From Elusimicrobiota bacterium (GTDB lineage Bacteria > Elusimicrobiota > Elusimicrobia > UBA1565 > UBA9628), in contig DAHZHT010000006.1 of NCBI GenBank assembly GCA_027406905.1, forward strand, positions 38,715 through 102,714: 64,000 bases of DNA, in the 5' to 3' direction. The notes below the pieces were generated by a model. The model was given only the letters and a program-made list of their open reading frames with translations, ran no database searches and had not been told where the DNA came from. The position numbers were made by a program, and so were the translations under genes. This document shows, in pieces, positions 1 to 7,635 of this stretch (the stretch's first letter is position 1; each line of letters starts with the position of its first letter).

Positions 1-294
1 CTCAAAGAACGCCTCAACGCCGCCACTCAAAGGCTCCTTCAACAATCCATGGAAGAAGTCGAAATGACGCTAAAAACGGAATCGACGATTTTAGAACGTT
101 TCGCGCAAGAACTTCTCAAACGCGATGAACTCGATTACGACGAAATCGTGGCCATTTTCAAGGAATATGGAAAGCCGCCAAAATCTCTTCCCGCTAATTC
201 CGAGGTTTCGCCGCCAAAAACAGAGCCGGCTCTTCCTGTCATCGCCAGCGATGAGACCAAAAACTCTAATGAATCTTTAAAGCCGTTAGAATAA
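1..294 (+). CDS. ftsH: ATP-dependent zinc metalloprotease FtsH, C-terminal end (partial)
   Basis: The reading frame is open from base 1 and ends at a stop at 292-294, giving the last 97 residues of a protein that starts left of the window. The helical stretch reading ERFAQELLKRDELDYDEIVAIF resembles the end of the FtsH peptidase domain, where a final helix pair is followed by a variable tail. The tail here is rich in Pro, Glu and Ser, as in many FtsH proteins. The AAA and HEXXH parts lie outside the window, so the call rests on this segment alone. FtsH is a membrane-anchored protease that degrades misfolded membrane proteins and some regulators. The last 29 bp overlap the 3' end of the convergent marC gene. 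Confidence 0.75.
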   Translation, partial: LKERLNAATQRLLQQSMEEVEMTLKTESTILERFAQELLKRDELDYDEIVAIFKEYGKPPKSLPANSEVSPPKTEPALPVIASDETKNSNESLKPLE

Positions 295-877
295 ACTGAA
301 CTCCAATAGCGGCCAGCATAAGACCCATCAAGCGCGTAATGATGTTGAGAACAGTCGGCCCCAGGCGTTTGGCTCCGGAGCTGGAAAAAGTCAAAATCAA
401 ATAAGACAAGGCGGCGACAGCGGCAATCGTCAAATAAAGAATTCCGCGCCTCCCCCAACCATGGGCGCGGTCAGACAAAACAATTGCCGTCGTGATCGCC
501 CCCGGGCCGGCCAACATTGGAACGGCCAGAGGCGTAATGGCGATGTCTTCTTTTCCCATTCCCTCACGGGTTTCTTCTTCGGTCTCCTGCAAAGGAGAAC
601 GCTTGGCGCGAAGCATGTCTAAAGCGGAGAGAAGAACGATCAAGCCGCCCGCGACCTGAAAAGCGGGCAAGGTAATTCCAAAGAGGCTGAAAATTTCGCT
701 TCCTAAAAGAGCGAAGGCCGTTAAAATCAGCCAACAAACAATGCAGGCCGTTTTAGCGGTGTGCCGGCGATCTTGGGAATCTAATTTTTCCGTCATCGCC
801 AAAAACGCAGGAATAGCGGCGAAAGGATCGACGATCGCGAAAAGAGATCCGAAAGTTAAAAGAAAATATCCAAGCAT
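266..877 (-). CDS. MarC family integral membrane protein
   Basis: This 203-residue protein has about six hydrophobic segments and the usual length of the MarC/UPF0056 family. The N-terminal segment reads LLTFGSLFAIVDPFAAIPAFLAMT, and the middle contains PLAVPMLAGPGAITTAIVLS, both typical of the family. MarC proteins sit in the inner membrane; their transport substrate is unsettled and the old multiple-antibiotic-resistance name is misleading. The ATG at 877 is preceded six bases upstream by an extended -10 box and has no Shine-Dalgarno sequence. The gene stands alone and converges on ftsH, overlapping it by 29 bp. Confidence 0.9.
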   Translation of the reverse strand: MLGYFLLTFGSLFAIVDPFAAIPAFLAMTEKLDSQDRRHTAKTACIVCWLILTAFALLGSEIFSLFGITLPAFQVAGGLIVLLSALDMLRAKRSPLQETEEETREGMGKEDIAITPLAVPMLAGPGAITTAIVLSDRAHGWGRRGILYLTIAAVAALSYLILTFSSSGAKRLGPTVLNIITRLMGLMLAAIGVQFILTALKIH

Positions 878-883
878 TTTACG

Positions 884-892
884 ATTGTATCA
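884..892 (-). promoter_or_regulatory. Extended -10 promoter of marC, leaderless type
   Basis: On the minus strand TGA-TACAAT lies exactly six bases before the marC ATG. Transcription starting about seven bases downstream would begin at or next to the start codon. There is no purine-rich ribosome-binding site in the six-base gap. No good -35 box is seen, which fits an extended -10 promoter. Confidence 0.5.
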
Positions 893-2410
893 AAACGCCA
901 TGACGATCGAGGTCCCCGTCAGATAGACATTGTCCAAGCGGTAGCCGGGCACGCTCGTATAGGTATAAGCGCTGGTCGCGATGCCGTGCAAATTCCAATA
1001 AGAGTATTCGAGCTTAAACCAAAAATGGTCGCTGATCTGCCAATCAATCGCGGCGGTGTATTTATCCATGACCGAAGTCGCGTAACCGTTCGCGGGATTA
1101 ATCGCGGTCACCGATGGGTATAAAGTGTCGTCTAGCGTCTGATTGTCCAAGAGGTCTTCTACCGGGCCCCTTCGGTACATTTGGTTATAGACTAAAACGC
1201 CCATGACGTCTTTTCCAAATTTGGGATGGCGAATCAGCGGAGCCGAAGCCTGGACAAAATACCCGTAATTTTCTTCGGCGCTTTCTTGAAGAAGTGAATT
1301 ACAACCAGTCGATGTCCCCGCAGACGTACATGAAGGGCCAGAGGCCTGAAGATAATTTCCATTGGATTCAAGCGGAGCTATAAACTGAGTGTAGCTGTAA
1401 ATGCCTTGACCGGAAAAATTAAGCCCGAGATAATCGAAACTCCAGTCCACTGAATAAATTTGATAGTTTAAATTTCCCTCCAGATTATACTGCCCGTCCA
1501 TCCCGGATAAATCCATCGTCACGCCCTTGAGATCGGAAGCCCCTTCGGGAAAAGGCCAGGGAAAACGCAAGTCTCCCAAGGCCCAGACCAGGCGCGCGCC
1601 GACCGACTTTTGGTTATTGTTATCGGCCAGATTATTGTCTTGATGACCGAAATCAATATTAGTCCCATTTCCGGGAATCGGAGGAACTCCAAGATTTCCG
1701 GTATTGGGAAAAGTGCGCAGGCGATTATTAGATTCCCCCAAACCGTTGACCACGTAAAAAGTGATCTCATCCGGAATCAGGGGGTTTTTAATTGGAGGAT
1801 AAAAACTCGTCCGCGCCCCGATGTCGGTGTATCCAAGGCTGACCGGAGGAGTCGGGGAATTGGAGCGAACGACAAAGCCTGGGTTTTCGGGCGAGACCAT
1901 GGACAGCGGCTGCGTAATCGTCAGATAATCTTCCGGACGATAAAGCTCGTTATAACGCCCAAAGGGAACGACGAATTTCCCAAGCTGAAAATCCCAATTC
2001 TGAATTTTCTGATAGCTGAAATTCAGCTGATTGAGCTGAATGGAGCCTTGTCCCGTCGTCGGCATATGCCATTCGGCCACAATAGGAATACTGTCGACGA
2101 TTGGCCCGTTGAAACCCGCGTACATCCCCCCCATGTAGGCATCGTCTTGTACTTGTGTTTCATAGCCGGGATAGCGAGGGCCGATATTAATCCAATCAAG
2201 GGACATGCTTCCCGTGGGGCGCAAGCGCGAAAAACGCGCGAGAAAGCTATTTACGACGCCTGAATTAGCGCTTAAAGCCGATCCTGTTGAGAGGTCCGCT
2301 GAAAAACCGATCGCTTGAGACTTTGAGGCAAGGCAAAAAATCAGTAAAAAAGCGAAAAGAGCGGTTTCTTGACAGTGGAAGCGAAAAGAGTTAACATGAA
2401 AGCGTCGCAT
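890..2410 (-). CDS. Outer-membrane porin-like beta-barrel protein
   Basis: The product (506 residues from ATG 2410; a TTG at 2428 would add six) starts with a basic stretch and a hydrophobic core ending in SKSQA, a typical signal peptide. The mature part is rich in alternating aromatic strands, Asn/Gly-rich loops and a C-terminal phenylalanine (SIVMAF), all marks of an outer-membrane barrel. The stretch QNWDFQLGKFVVPFGRYNELY resembles porins of the OprP/phosphate-selective or DUF-type families that mention a reference strand with PFG. The substrate cannot be told. The gene lies 12 bp upstream of marC on the same strand and is divergent from the ferredoxin gene. Confidence 0.75.
   Translation of the reverse strand: MRRFHVNSFRFHCQETALFAFLLIFCLASKSQAIGFSADLSTGSALSANSGVVNSFLARFSRLRPTGSMSLDWINIGPRYPGYETQVQDDAYMGGMYAGFNGPIVDSIPIVAEWHMPTTGQGSIQLNQLNFSYQKIQNWDFQLGKFVVPFGRYNELYRPEDYLTITQPLSMVSPENPGFVVRSNSPTPPVSLGYTDIGARTSFYPPIKNPLIPDEITFYVVNGLGESNNRLRTFPNTGNLGVPPIPGNGTNIDFGHQDNNLADNNNQKSVGARLVWALGDLRFPWPFPEGASDLKGVTMDLSGMDGQYNLEGNLNYQIYSVDWSFDYLGLNFSGQGIYSYTQFIAPLESNGNYLQASGPSCTSAGTSTGCNSLLQESAEENYGYFVQASAPLIRHPKFGKDVMGVLVYNQMYRRGPVEDLLDNQTLDDTLYPSVTAINPANGYATSVMDKYTAAIDWQISDHFWFKLEYSYWNLHGIATSAYTYTSVPGYRLDNVYLTGTSIVMAF
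2369..2397 (+). promoter_or_regulatory. Promoter of the ferredoxin gene
   Basis: A perfect TTGACA at 2369-2374 is followed after 17 bp by TAACAT at 2392-2397. Transcription would start near 2404, giving a leader of about 46 nt that carries a GGGAG ribosome-binding site at 2436-2440 before ATG 2450. This gene is therefore leadered, unlike many others in the window. The promoter lies inside the beginning of the divergent porin gene. Confidence 0.6.
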
Positions 2411-2449
2411 CGTTTTAAATCTTATCAAACAAACAGGGAGAAGAGTTCA

Positions 2450-2764
2450 ATGGCTCATGTCATCAACGAAGCCTGCTTAGGGGAAGTGTACGCTTCATGC
2501 GTCGATGTCTGTCCGGTTGAGTGCATTCATCCGGGAGATTACAAGGGTCAGCCGTTTATGATCATTGACCCAGAGGTTTGCATTGACTGCGGAGTTTGCC
2601 TTCCGGAATGTCCGATTGGGGCTATTGTCGGCTCGGTTGACGAATCTCCAGAATGGGCTAAAATTAACGCCGAATTAGCCCCTTCTTTCAAAAATAATCC
2701 GAAAACAACGCCGCGACCGGCCAACGATCCACCCAGGAAAGTCACTAACAAGTTGGTCAAATAA
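2450..2764 (+). CDS. 7Fe/8Fe-type ferredoxin
   Basis: This 104-residue protein is a bacterial dicluster ferredoxin. Cluster ligands include Cys9, Cys17, Cys21 and Cys25 in the first half, spaced as in the FdxA-type family (C-x7-C-x3-C), and a canonical CxxCxxCxxxCP (CIDCGVCLPECP) in the second half. The spacing in the first half suggests a 3Fe-4S plus 4Fe-4S protein, but this is inference. It is a small soluble electron carrier, here a candidate donor for the reductive enzymes of the window. The start at ATG 2450 is set by the GGGAG site 10 bp upstream and by family alignment; a longer open frame from 2369 begins inside the promoter. Confidence 0.92.
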   Translation: MAHVINEACLGEVYASCVDVCPVECIHPGDYKGQPFMIIDPEVCIDCGVCLPECPIGAIVGSVDESPEWAKINAELAPSFKNNPKTTPRPANDPPRKVTNKLVK

Positions 2765-2767
2765 TTT

Positions 2768-4768
2768 TTGATTGATCTCTACAAAAAGGCGAGTCGGCTT
2801 TTGGGAGTCGCCTTTTTTTTGTTTTTTTCCGCGCCACGCGCCAAGGCTATGAGTTATACCTATTTGTGCCGGGCCCCGCTAGACTGGAAAGGCGCCGTTC
2901 TATCCGGCCTTCAACCCATTTCCTTTGAAGAAGGCCTTTTTAAAACCAGCGCCAGCTCTTCTGTTTTTCTATCCCGGGTTATTTCAACCCCAATTCCCTT
3001 TGATCAGTTAATAGGCTCCTGGAACGCAATTGTGCCTCCCTATAATTCTCTGCAAATGGAGGCGCGGGTCCAAATAGACAATCGCTGGACGCCTTGGTTT
3101 ATTCTCGGAACCCAGAAAGGACCTCTTTTCTTCTCGCATAAAAGCGAAAAGAAACCTCCTGTCGCCTTTGTCGATATTGACACTCTGAAACTAAAAAAAA
3201 GCGCTCACGTTTTTCAATACCGTATTTTATTCTCATCCCCCCAAAAACCGACGATTCTAAAACTTCTCGCCGTTAATATCTCCAACCCGGAAGGATACCG
3301 CCAAAAGCCGCTTCCCTTTAAGCCCGGCCCCTGGGTCAGAGAGCTCAAGGTTCAAGCCCGCTCTCAAATGCAGGAGGAAAAGAAATATCGCCGCAACGTT
3401 TGTAGCCCCACTTCCCTGGGAATGGCGCTTGACTATTGGAAAATTCCCATTAAAACCGCGAAAATCGCCGAAGCGGTCAGGGACCAGACAACTCTTAATT
3501 TTGGAGACTGGACGTTTAACACCGCTTTCGCCGGCTCCTTTGGCCTTTTGTCATATGTTTCACGCTTTGACGACTTAAGCGAAGTCGAGAAAGAAATCGC
3601 GAAAGGGCGGCCCGTCATCGCCAGCGTTTCTTTTAAAGCCGGAGAACTGCCCCGCGCTCCCATTCAAAAAACGGCGGGACACCTACTTGTGATCGTCGGA
3701 TTTACAAAAACCGGTGACGTCATCGTCAACGATCCCGCCTCGCCCAACATCTCTTCCGTTAGACGGGTCTATCCCAGGGCTTCTTTTGATAAAGCCTGGA
3801 GAATCAACAAAAGAGGCTTGGTTTATCTCCTTAGTCCCCTCAAAAACCTCTCGGCCATCATCGGAGTCCCGGTCTCGGATTTAATGTCTCAGCCGACGCC
3901 CAAGCGAAACAAACTGAAAGTAAAGCTTGATGATCCAAAACATCTCTCGCAACTTCTCCATGGCGAGAAAATAACGATTTTAAAGGCCAAAGGCCAATGG
4001 GTTGAGATCGCGGCTGATGAACAAATGGATTTTAGAAATGGCCGCTGGAAAGGATATCAAGGCTGGATTGAAGCTAAAGACATCTCCTTTGCCTTAAATC
4101 CGCCCCCTAATTCGGTGGTCAGAATCAGGCAAGCCATTTTGCACCGCGGCCAAGAATTTCTAAACCTATCGGTTGGCACCAGGCTTAGGAAACTTGGGAA
4201 TAACGGCAGCCTTTCCATTGTTCAACTCCCGGACGATACAACCGCCGAAATAGATTCCAGCGCTCTCTATCCTTCTCAGCACGCAATCGACGCGCAGAGC
4301 CGAGCGGAAATTATCCGCACTGCCGAGCTTTTTCTTGGGACCAGTTACTACTGGGGTGGAAGATCCGGAGTTCAGCCAGCGCTCTCTATTGGGGTTGATT
4401 GCTCGGGACTCGTCAGCCTCGCCTACCGAGTCATTGGAATCGATATCCCCAGGGATTCTTTCGCGCAAAAACTCAAAAGCCTGCCAATAAAAAATACGGA
4501 GCTCAAAATAGGCGATCTTATCTTCTTAACCGATCCTAAAAACAAAAAACGCATCAGCCATGTCATGATCTATACCGGCGGAGACGGATTCATCGAAAGC
4601 CGGAAATCATCCGGACAGGTTTTGCGCTCCTCGTTTAAAGAAAGATTTGGCCATCCCTTGCGAGAAATTGCCACGGGTTCCGAAGTCACGGATTACTCCT
4701 ACCCAAAGCCAAAGAAAAGATTTATTTATTTTGGCTCTTATTTGGACCAACCACTTCATCCAAATTAA
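2768..4768 (+). CDS. Exported C39-like / SH3 / NlpC-P60 cell-wall peptidase
   Basis: The 666-residue product has three parts. Residues 1-27 look like a signal peptide ending in PRAKA. A papain-like domain of the C39 type follows, with Cys near residue 212 in RNVCSPTSLG and His near 304 in AGHLLVIVGF followed by a conserved NDPAS. Next come SH3-like segments and a C-terminal NlpC/P60 domain with Cys near 545 in VDCSGLV and His near 598 in SHVMIYTGG. NlpC/P60 enzymes cut stem peptides of murein. The start is a TTG three bases after the ferredoxin stop; the downstream ATG 2849 would lose the signal peptide. The coding start overlaps a hairpin that looks like the ferredoxin terminator. The 3' end overlaps the next gene by 47 bp, tail to tail. 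Confidence 0.85.
   Translation: MIDLYKKASRLLGVAFFLFFSAPRAKAMSYTYLCRAPLDWKGAVLSGLQPISFEEGLFKTSASSSVFLSRVISTPIPFDQLIGSWNAIVPPYNSLQMEARVQIDNRWTPWFILGTQKGPLFFSHKSEKKPPVAFVDIDTLKLKKSAHVFQYRILFSSPQKPTILKLLAVNISNPEGYRQKPLPFKPGPWVRELKVQARSQMQEEKKYRRNVCSPTSLGMALDYWKIPIKTAKIAEAVRDQTTLNFGDWTFNTAFAGSFGLLSYVSRFDDLSEVEKEIAKGRPVIASVSFKAGELPRAPIQKTAGHLLVIVGFTKTGDVIVNDPASPNISSVRRVYPRASFDKAWRINKRGLVYLLSPLKNLSAIIGVPVSDLMSQPTPKRNKLKVKLDDPKHLSQLLHGEKITILKAKGQWVEIAADEQMDFRNGRWKGYQGWIEAKDISFALNPPPNSVVRIRQAILHRGQEFLNLSVGTRLRKLGNNGSLSIVQLPDDTTAEIDSSALYPSQHAIDAQSRAEIIRTAELFLGTSYYWGGRSGVQPALSIGVDCSGLVSLAYRVIGIDIPRDSFAQKLKSLPIKNTELKIGDLIFLTDPKNKKRISHVMIYTGGDGFIESRKSSGQVLRSSFKERFGHPLREIATGSEVTDYSYPKPKKRFIYFGSYLDQPLHPN
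2783..2820 (+). terminator. Hairpin with T-run after ferredoxin, inside next gene
   Basis: The arms AAAAAGGCGA and TCGCCTTTTT enclose a 15-base loop, and the T-run continues on the 3' side. This is the form of an intrinsic terminator for the ferredoxin transcript. It lies within the signal-peptide codons of the peptidase gene that begins at 2768, so it may attenuate expression of that gene instead of simply ending the operon. Confidence 0.6.
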
Positions 4769-5645
4769 TTCCAAGTAGCGGCCACTTTGAATTTTCGTAT
4801 CGAGAAAAATATTCCAAGGCTGGAACGTCTTTAACGACGCTGTCAAAAGCGGCGTGGCGAATATAAGTCTCTCCCCCCTTTTGGATGATAAATACTTGAT
4901 GGGAAATTAAAACCGGCTTATCTGAGAGATCGGCGCGAACAAGATTGGCGATAGTACCGGAGGGGATTTCAGACAAGCGGTCCTCAAAATCGCGGATTGG
5001 AAGATAAGGAATTTGAGCTTCTTGGTCAGGCGTCGATTCCCCGAGTCTTCGCAATTTCTGAAGCAAATTCTCTTTTTCCTGAGGCGACATCTTTGGAAGG
5101 CCTTCAATGTCCGACAATTTTTTCTCCCGATACCATTTTTCTTTTGATATCCACTTTGAGGCCACCTCTATATCCGGCCCGGCAATGCGGGCGGTAATGT
5201 CTTTAATAAACCCGGCGGCAATATTATTGGGAATCCAATCGACCGAAGGAAAATGGTTTCTTGTTTGATAAGAGACGACCCCGCCTTTATAGCGGATGCG
5301 CTTTAGAATTTCTTTGGCTTGATTGAGGTCGCTCGCTAGAGACAAAGCCATTGTTTCCTCGACAAAGGTCGTGCAGTCAACTGCGGAAAAAGAAATAAGA
5401 GGCTTGCCGTCAAATTCCCCATGCGAACCTTCGCCCAGAGGCCCCAAGCGATAAGGGATTCCCAGAAAATGAGCGCTGATTTTGACGATTCTTTGAGAAA
5501 CCTGCGGATAATTTTTATGAATTTTAAAAACAGTCTGGTCAATTTCTCGATTGTTCATCTGGTCAAAAGACTTGTCCAAAGCGCTCTGGGCCGTGCAGTT
5601 CCAACAGAGAAAAATTAACGGAATAAACAAGACCTTAGATCTCAT
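4722..5645 (-). CDS. DUF1460 family amidase-like protein, exported
   Basis: This 307-residue protein begins with a hydrophobic signal sequence containing Cys residues (possibly a lipoprotein, but the lipobox is poor). The rest matches the DUF1460 family: FLGIPYRLGPLGEG, then SAVDCTTFVEE with the likely nucleophile Cys91, then HFPSVDWIPNN, and a late ISHQVFIIQKG with a likely catalytic His. The family has a papain/NlpC-like fold and is linked to murein amidase activity. A strong AGGAGG-like site precedes the ATG at 5645. It converges on, and overlaps by 47 bp, the NlpC/P60 peptidase gene, so two cell-wall hydrolases are coded tail to tail. It may also be the last gene of the operon that starts at 9010. 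Confidence 0.8.
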   Translation of the reverse strand: MRSKVLFIPLIFLCWNCTAQSALDKSFDQMNNREIDQTVFKIHKNYPQVSQRIVKISAHFLGIPYRLGPLGEGSHGEFDGKPLISFSAVDCTTFVEETMALSLASDLNQAKEILKRIRYKGGVVSYQTRNHFPSVDWIPNNIAAGFIKDITARIAGPDIEVASKWISKEKWYREKKLSDIEGLPKMSPQEKENLLQKLRRLGESTPDQEAQIPYLPIRDFEDRLSEIPSGTIANLVRADLSDKPVLISHQVFIIQKGGETYIRHAAFDSVVKDVPALEYFSRYENSKWPLLGINLDEVVGPNKSQNK

Positions 5646-5674
5646 ATTTCAGACCTCCTTGACTGTTTGCGGGT

Positions 5675-6634
5675 TTAAAACGGAGTCGCATGATATCCCA
5701 TTTTTTTGAGAATCCAACCATAGAAAAACGTCATGTAAAGCATTCCGCGTTTCCCAATAAAAGAAGAATCAACCCCATATGGCGCTTGATAGGCCAAACC
5801 GATTTGATACCAGTCCGTCTGATAATTAATTTCGTAGCTGGTATATCCGGCGGTGGCGCCTTGATGGCCATTAGAACTTTCATTAACCAAGGTCCGGGCC
5901 TCGACTGCGGGAACTATTTGATCTAAAAACTTGGGAACGTTCCAGCCCACCACGTCGTGAAGATAAAGGAAGCTGTATTCAAGAGCCCCGTCAAAGCGAA
6001 ATGAATCCTGAAAGTCATAAAGCCCGACATAGGGAGACAAGGGCTCTGGGCCATTTCCAAAAGGGGTGATACCAGCAATATCGCTCTGAATGGCAAAAGG
6101 GCGGATCCAGGAAACCGGAATATCCCCCATTCCCTTGTTAAAAAGCAGGTATCCGTAAAGCGTCATCGGATTTCCCTGACCGGCTTGAGAATACCCCATC
6201 GGGGTGGTCGCCCGCACAATAGCTGTCGCCATGATTTCATGCGGCGCATTTTCATAAAACATATATTTGCCCTGAACTCCAAAATACTGAAAGCCCGAAT
6301 GCGCGCCGCCGGGGGTTTGAACATCCTCATAGTGAGATTCAAAGCGGATGCTCATCGAATGAGTCAAACGCTTTTCAAGGGTAACCGGAGTTTGAAAAAT
6401 ATTGGCCCCGCCATAGGCCGGGCTCAAAGAGGGAGCTAAGGTCAGTTGATTGTCCACATCCGCGTCCTTGACCACCAAGGGTTCGCTAAAAATTCGGTTG
6501 CCCGCGCGCGCTAAATCGCTATTGTAAACTCCTGTCGCCGTGTGGGAACTCGGGTGAACCGCCAAGGAACCAGCGGCCCGCGCCGTTTGAACGACCCACA
6601 AGCCCAAGACAAGGGCAAAAAAAAGCTTCCTCAT
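5675..6634 (-). CDS. Predicted outer-membrane beta-barrel protein
   Basis: The 319-residue product has a clear signal peptide ending in TARAA and a mature part of alternating hydrophobic strands ending in phenylalanine (HATPF). I do not recognise a named family; it resembles transporter-like barrels that have no assigned substrate. Its ATG overlaps the stop of the AIR-synthase-like gene by four bases, so the two are translationally coupled. Together with the symporter further upstream this could form an uptake system crossing both membranes, which is an inference. Confidence 0.6.
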   Translation of the reverse strand: MRKLFFALVLGLWVVQTARAAGSLAVHPSSHTATGVYNSDLARAGNRIFSEPLVVKDADVDNQLTLAPSLSPAYGGANIFQTPVTLEKRLTHSMSIRFESHYEDVQTPGGAHSGFQYFGVQGKYMFYENAPHEIMATAIVRATTPMGYSQAGQGNPMTLYGYLLFNKGMGDIPVSWIRPFAIQSDIAGITPFGNGPEPLSPYVGLYDFQDSFRFDGALEYSFLYLHDVVGWNVPKFLDQIVPAVEARTLVNESSNGHQGATAGYTSYEINYQTDWYQIGLAYQAPYGVDSSFIGKRGMLYMTFFYGWILKKMGYHATPF

Positions 6635-7635
6635 AAAAACCTCGCGATTTCATCGCGAGAAAAGCGCGGAAACTCTTTTTGTCTTTTCCCGTTTTTTAAT
6701 AGAACTCCTTTTCCGCGAAAAGCCCTTCCGATAACAACGGCCGGAATTTTAAGACGCGAAAGCTGGGCCACAATTTTACCGGATGATTGCGGAGGCGAAG
6801 CGATCAAAAGAGCCCCTGAAGACAAAGCCCCCAAGGCATTGAGCCCATAAAAATCCAGTAAGCGCCGAACGCATTCTAAAACAGGAATTTTCTCCTCTTC
6901 AATTTCAATCCGCACTTGAGAGGCCTCGGCCATTTCATAAAGCCCGGAAGACAGGCCGCCTTCGGTGGGGTCATGCATGGCATGAACATTTCCAACCTGA
7001 TAAGCGGCCAAGGCCTCTTTGACTACTCCTATATTTGCGATTAGCTTCTCGCATTGACGGGCAAAAGCCGCCCCGAATTTAGATTGCACCCGCGATTTTT
7101 TTTCTCGGGCGATGACCGACGCCGCCTCTAGCGCCGCGCTTTTCGTTAAAATAATATCGTCTCCCGGGCAAACGCCCGAAGTCGACAGGGCTTTTTTCCC
7201 CAAAACCTCTCCCAACATGATTCCGGTCAAAACTGGACGCGTAACAGATGAGGTAATTTCGGTATGGCCGCCAATAGAAGAAACCCCAAAGAGGCGGCAA
7301 GAGCGCTCAACCTCGGAAAAAATTTTTTTAATCAGCGATGGGGAAGATCGCTTTTCAGGGAAAAGGGCCGAACAGAGAAACCAGCGCGGTCTCGCCCCGC
7401 GGGTCGCGATATCATTGGCATTGACGGCTACCGCGTAAAAGCCGGCTTCTTTGGACAAAAACGTAACCGGATCAACCGCCACCGCTACCATCTTGCCCCC
7501 AATTTTCAAAACAGCCGCGTCTTCGCCCAGCGCCGGTCCAATCAAAACTTGGGGATCGGAATTGCGAAACTGCTTAAGCATTTGGGATAAAAATACAGGC
7601 GGGAGTTTCCCGGAGGGGAAATTAACTTGACCCAT
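6631..7635 (-). CDS. AIR synthase-related (PurM/HypE/ThiL superfamily) protein
   Basis: The 334-residue protein has the two-domain ATP-binding fold of the AIR synthase superfamily. Seen are the acidic nucleotide and metal motif GPALGEDAAVL near residue 37, VDPVTF, and the strand NANDIATRGARPRWFL, then the C-terminal glycine-rich part MHDPTEGGLSSGLYEMAE. The closest subgroup is HypE-like. However, HypE ends in a conserved Cys needed for cyanide ligand synthesis, and this protein ends in RDEIARFL with no Cys, so it is not a functional HypE. The substrate is unknown. It overlaps the sodium symporter gene upstream by 14 bp and the barrel gene downstream by 4 bp. Confidence 0.8.
   Translation of the reverse strand: MGQVNFPSGKLPPVFLSQMLKQFRNSDPQVLIGPALGEDAAVLKIGGKMVAVAVDPVTFLSKEAGFYAVAVNANDIATRGARPRWFLCSALFPEKRSSPSLIKKIFSEVERSCRLFGVSSIGGHTEITSSVTRPVLTGIMLGEVLGKKALSTSGVCPGDDIILTKSAALEAASVIAREKKSRVQSKFGAAFARQCEKLIANIGVVKEALAAYQVGNVHAMHDPTEGGLSSGLYEMAEASQVRIEIEEEKIPVLECVRRLLDFYGLNALGALSSGALLIASPPQSSGKIVAQLSRLKIPAVVIGRAFRGKGVLLKNGKRQKEFPRFSRDEIARFL

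Noticed and set aside
2369..2449. Upstream extension of the ferredoxin frame
   Set aside because: The TTG at its start is the -35 box TTGACA; the added residues do not fit ferredoxins and the ribosome-binding site lies before 2450.
6631..7635. HypE, hydrogenase maturation protein
   Set aside because: The C-terminal Cys that carries the cyanide ligand in HypE is absent and no hydrogenase gene is near.
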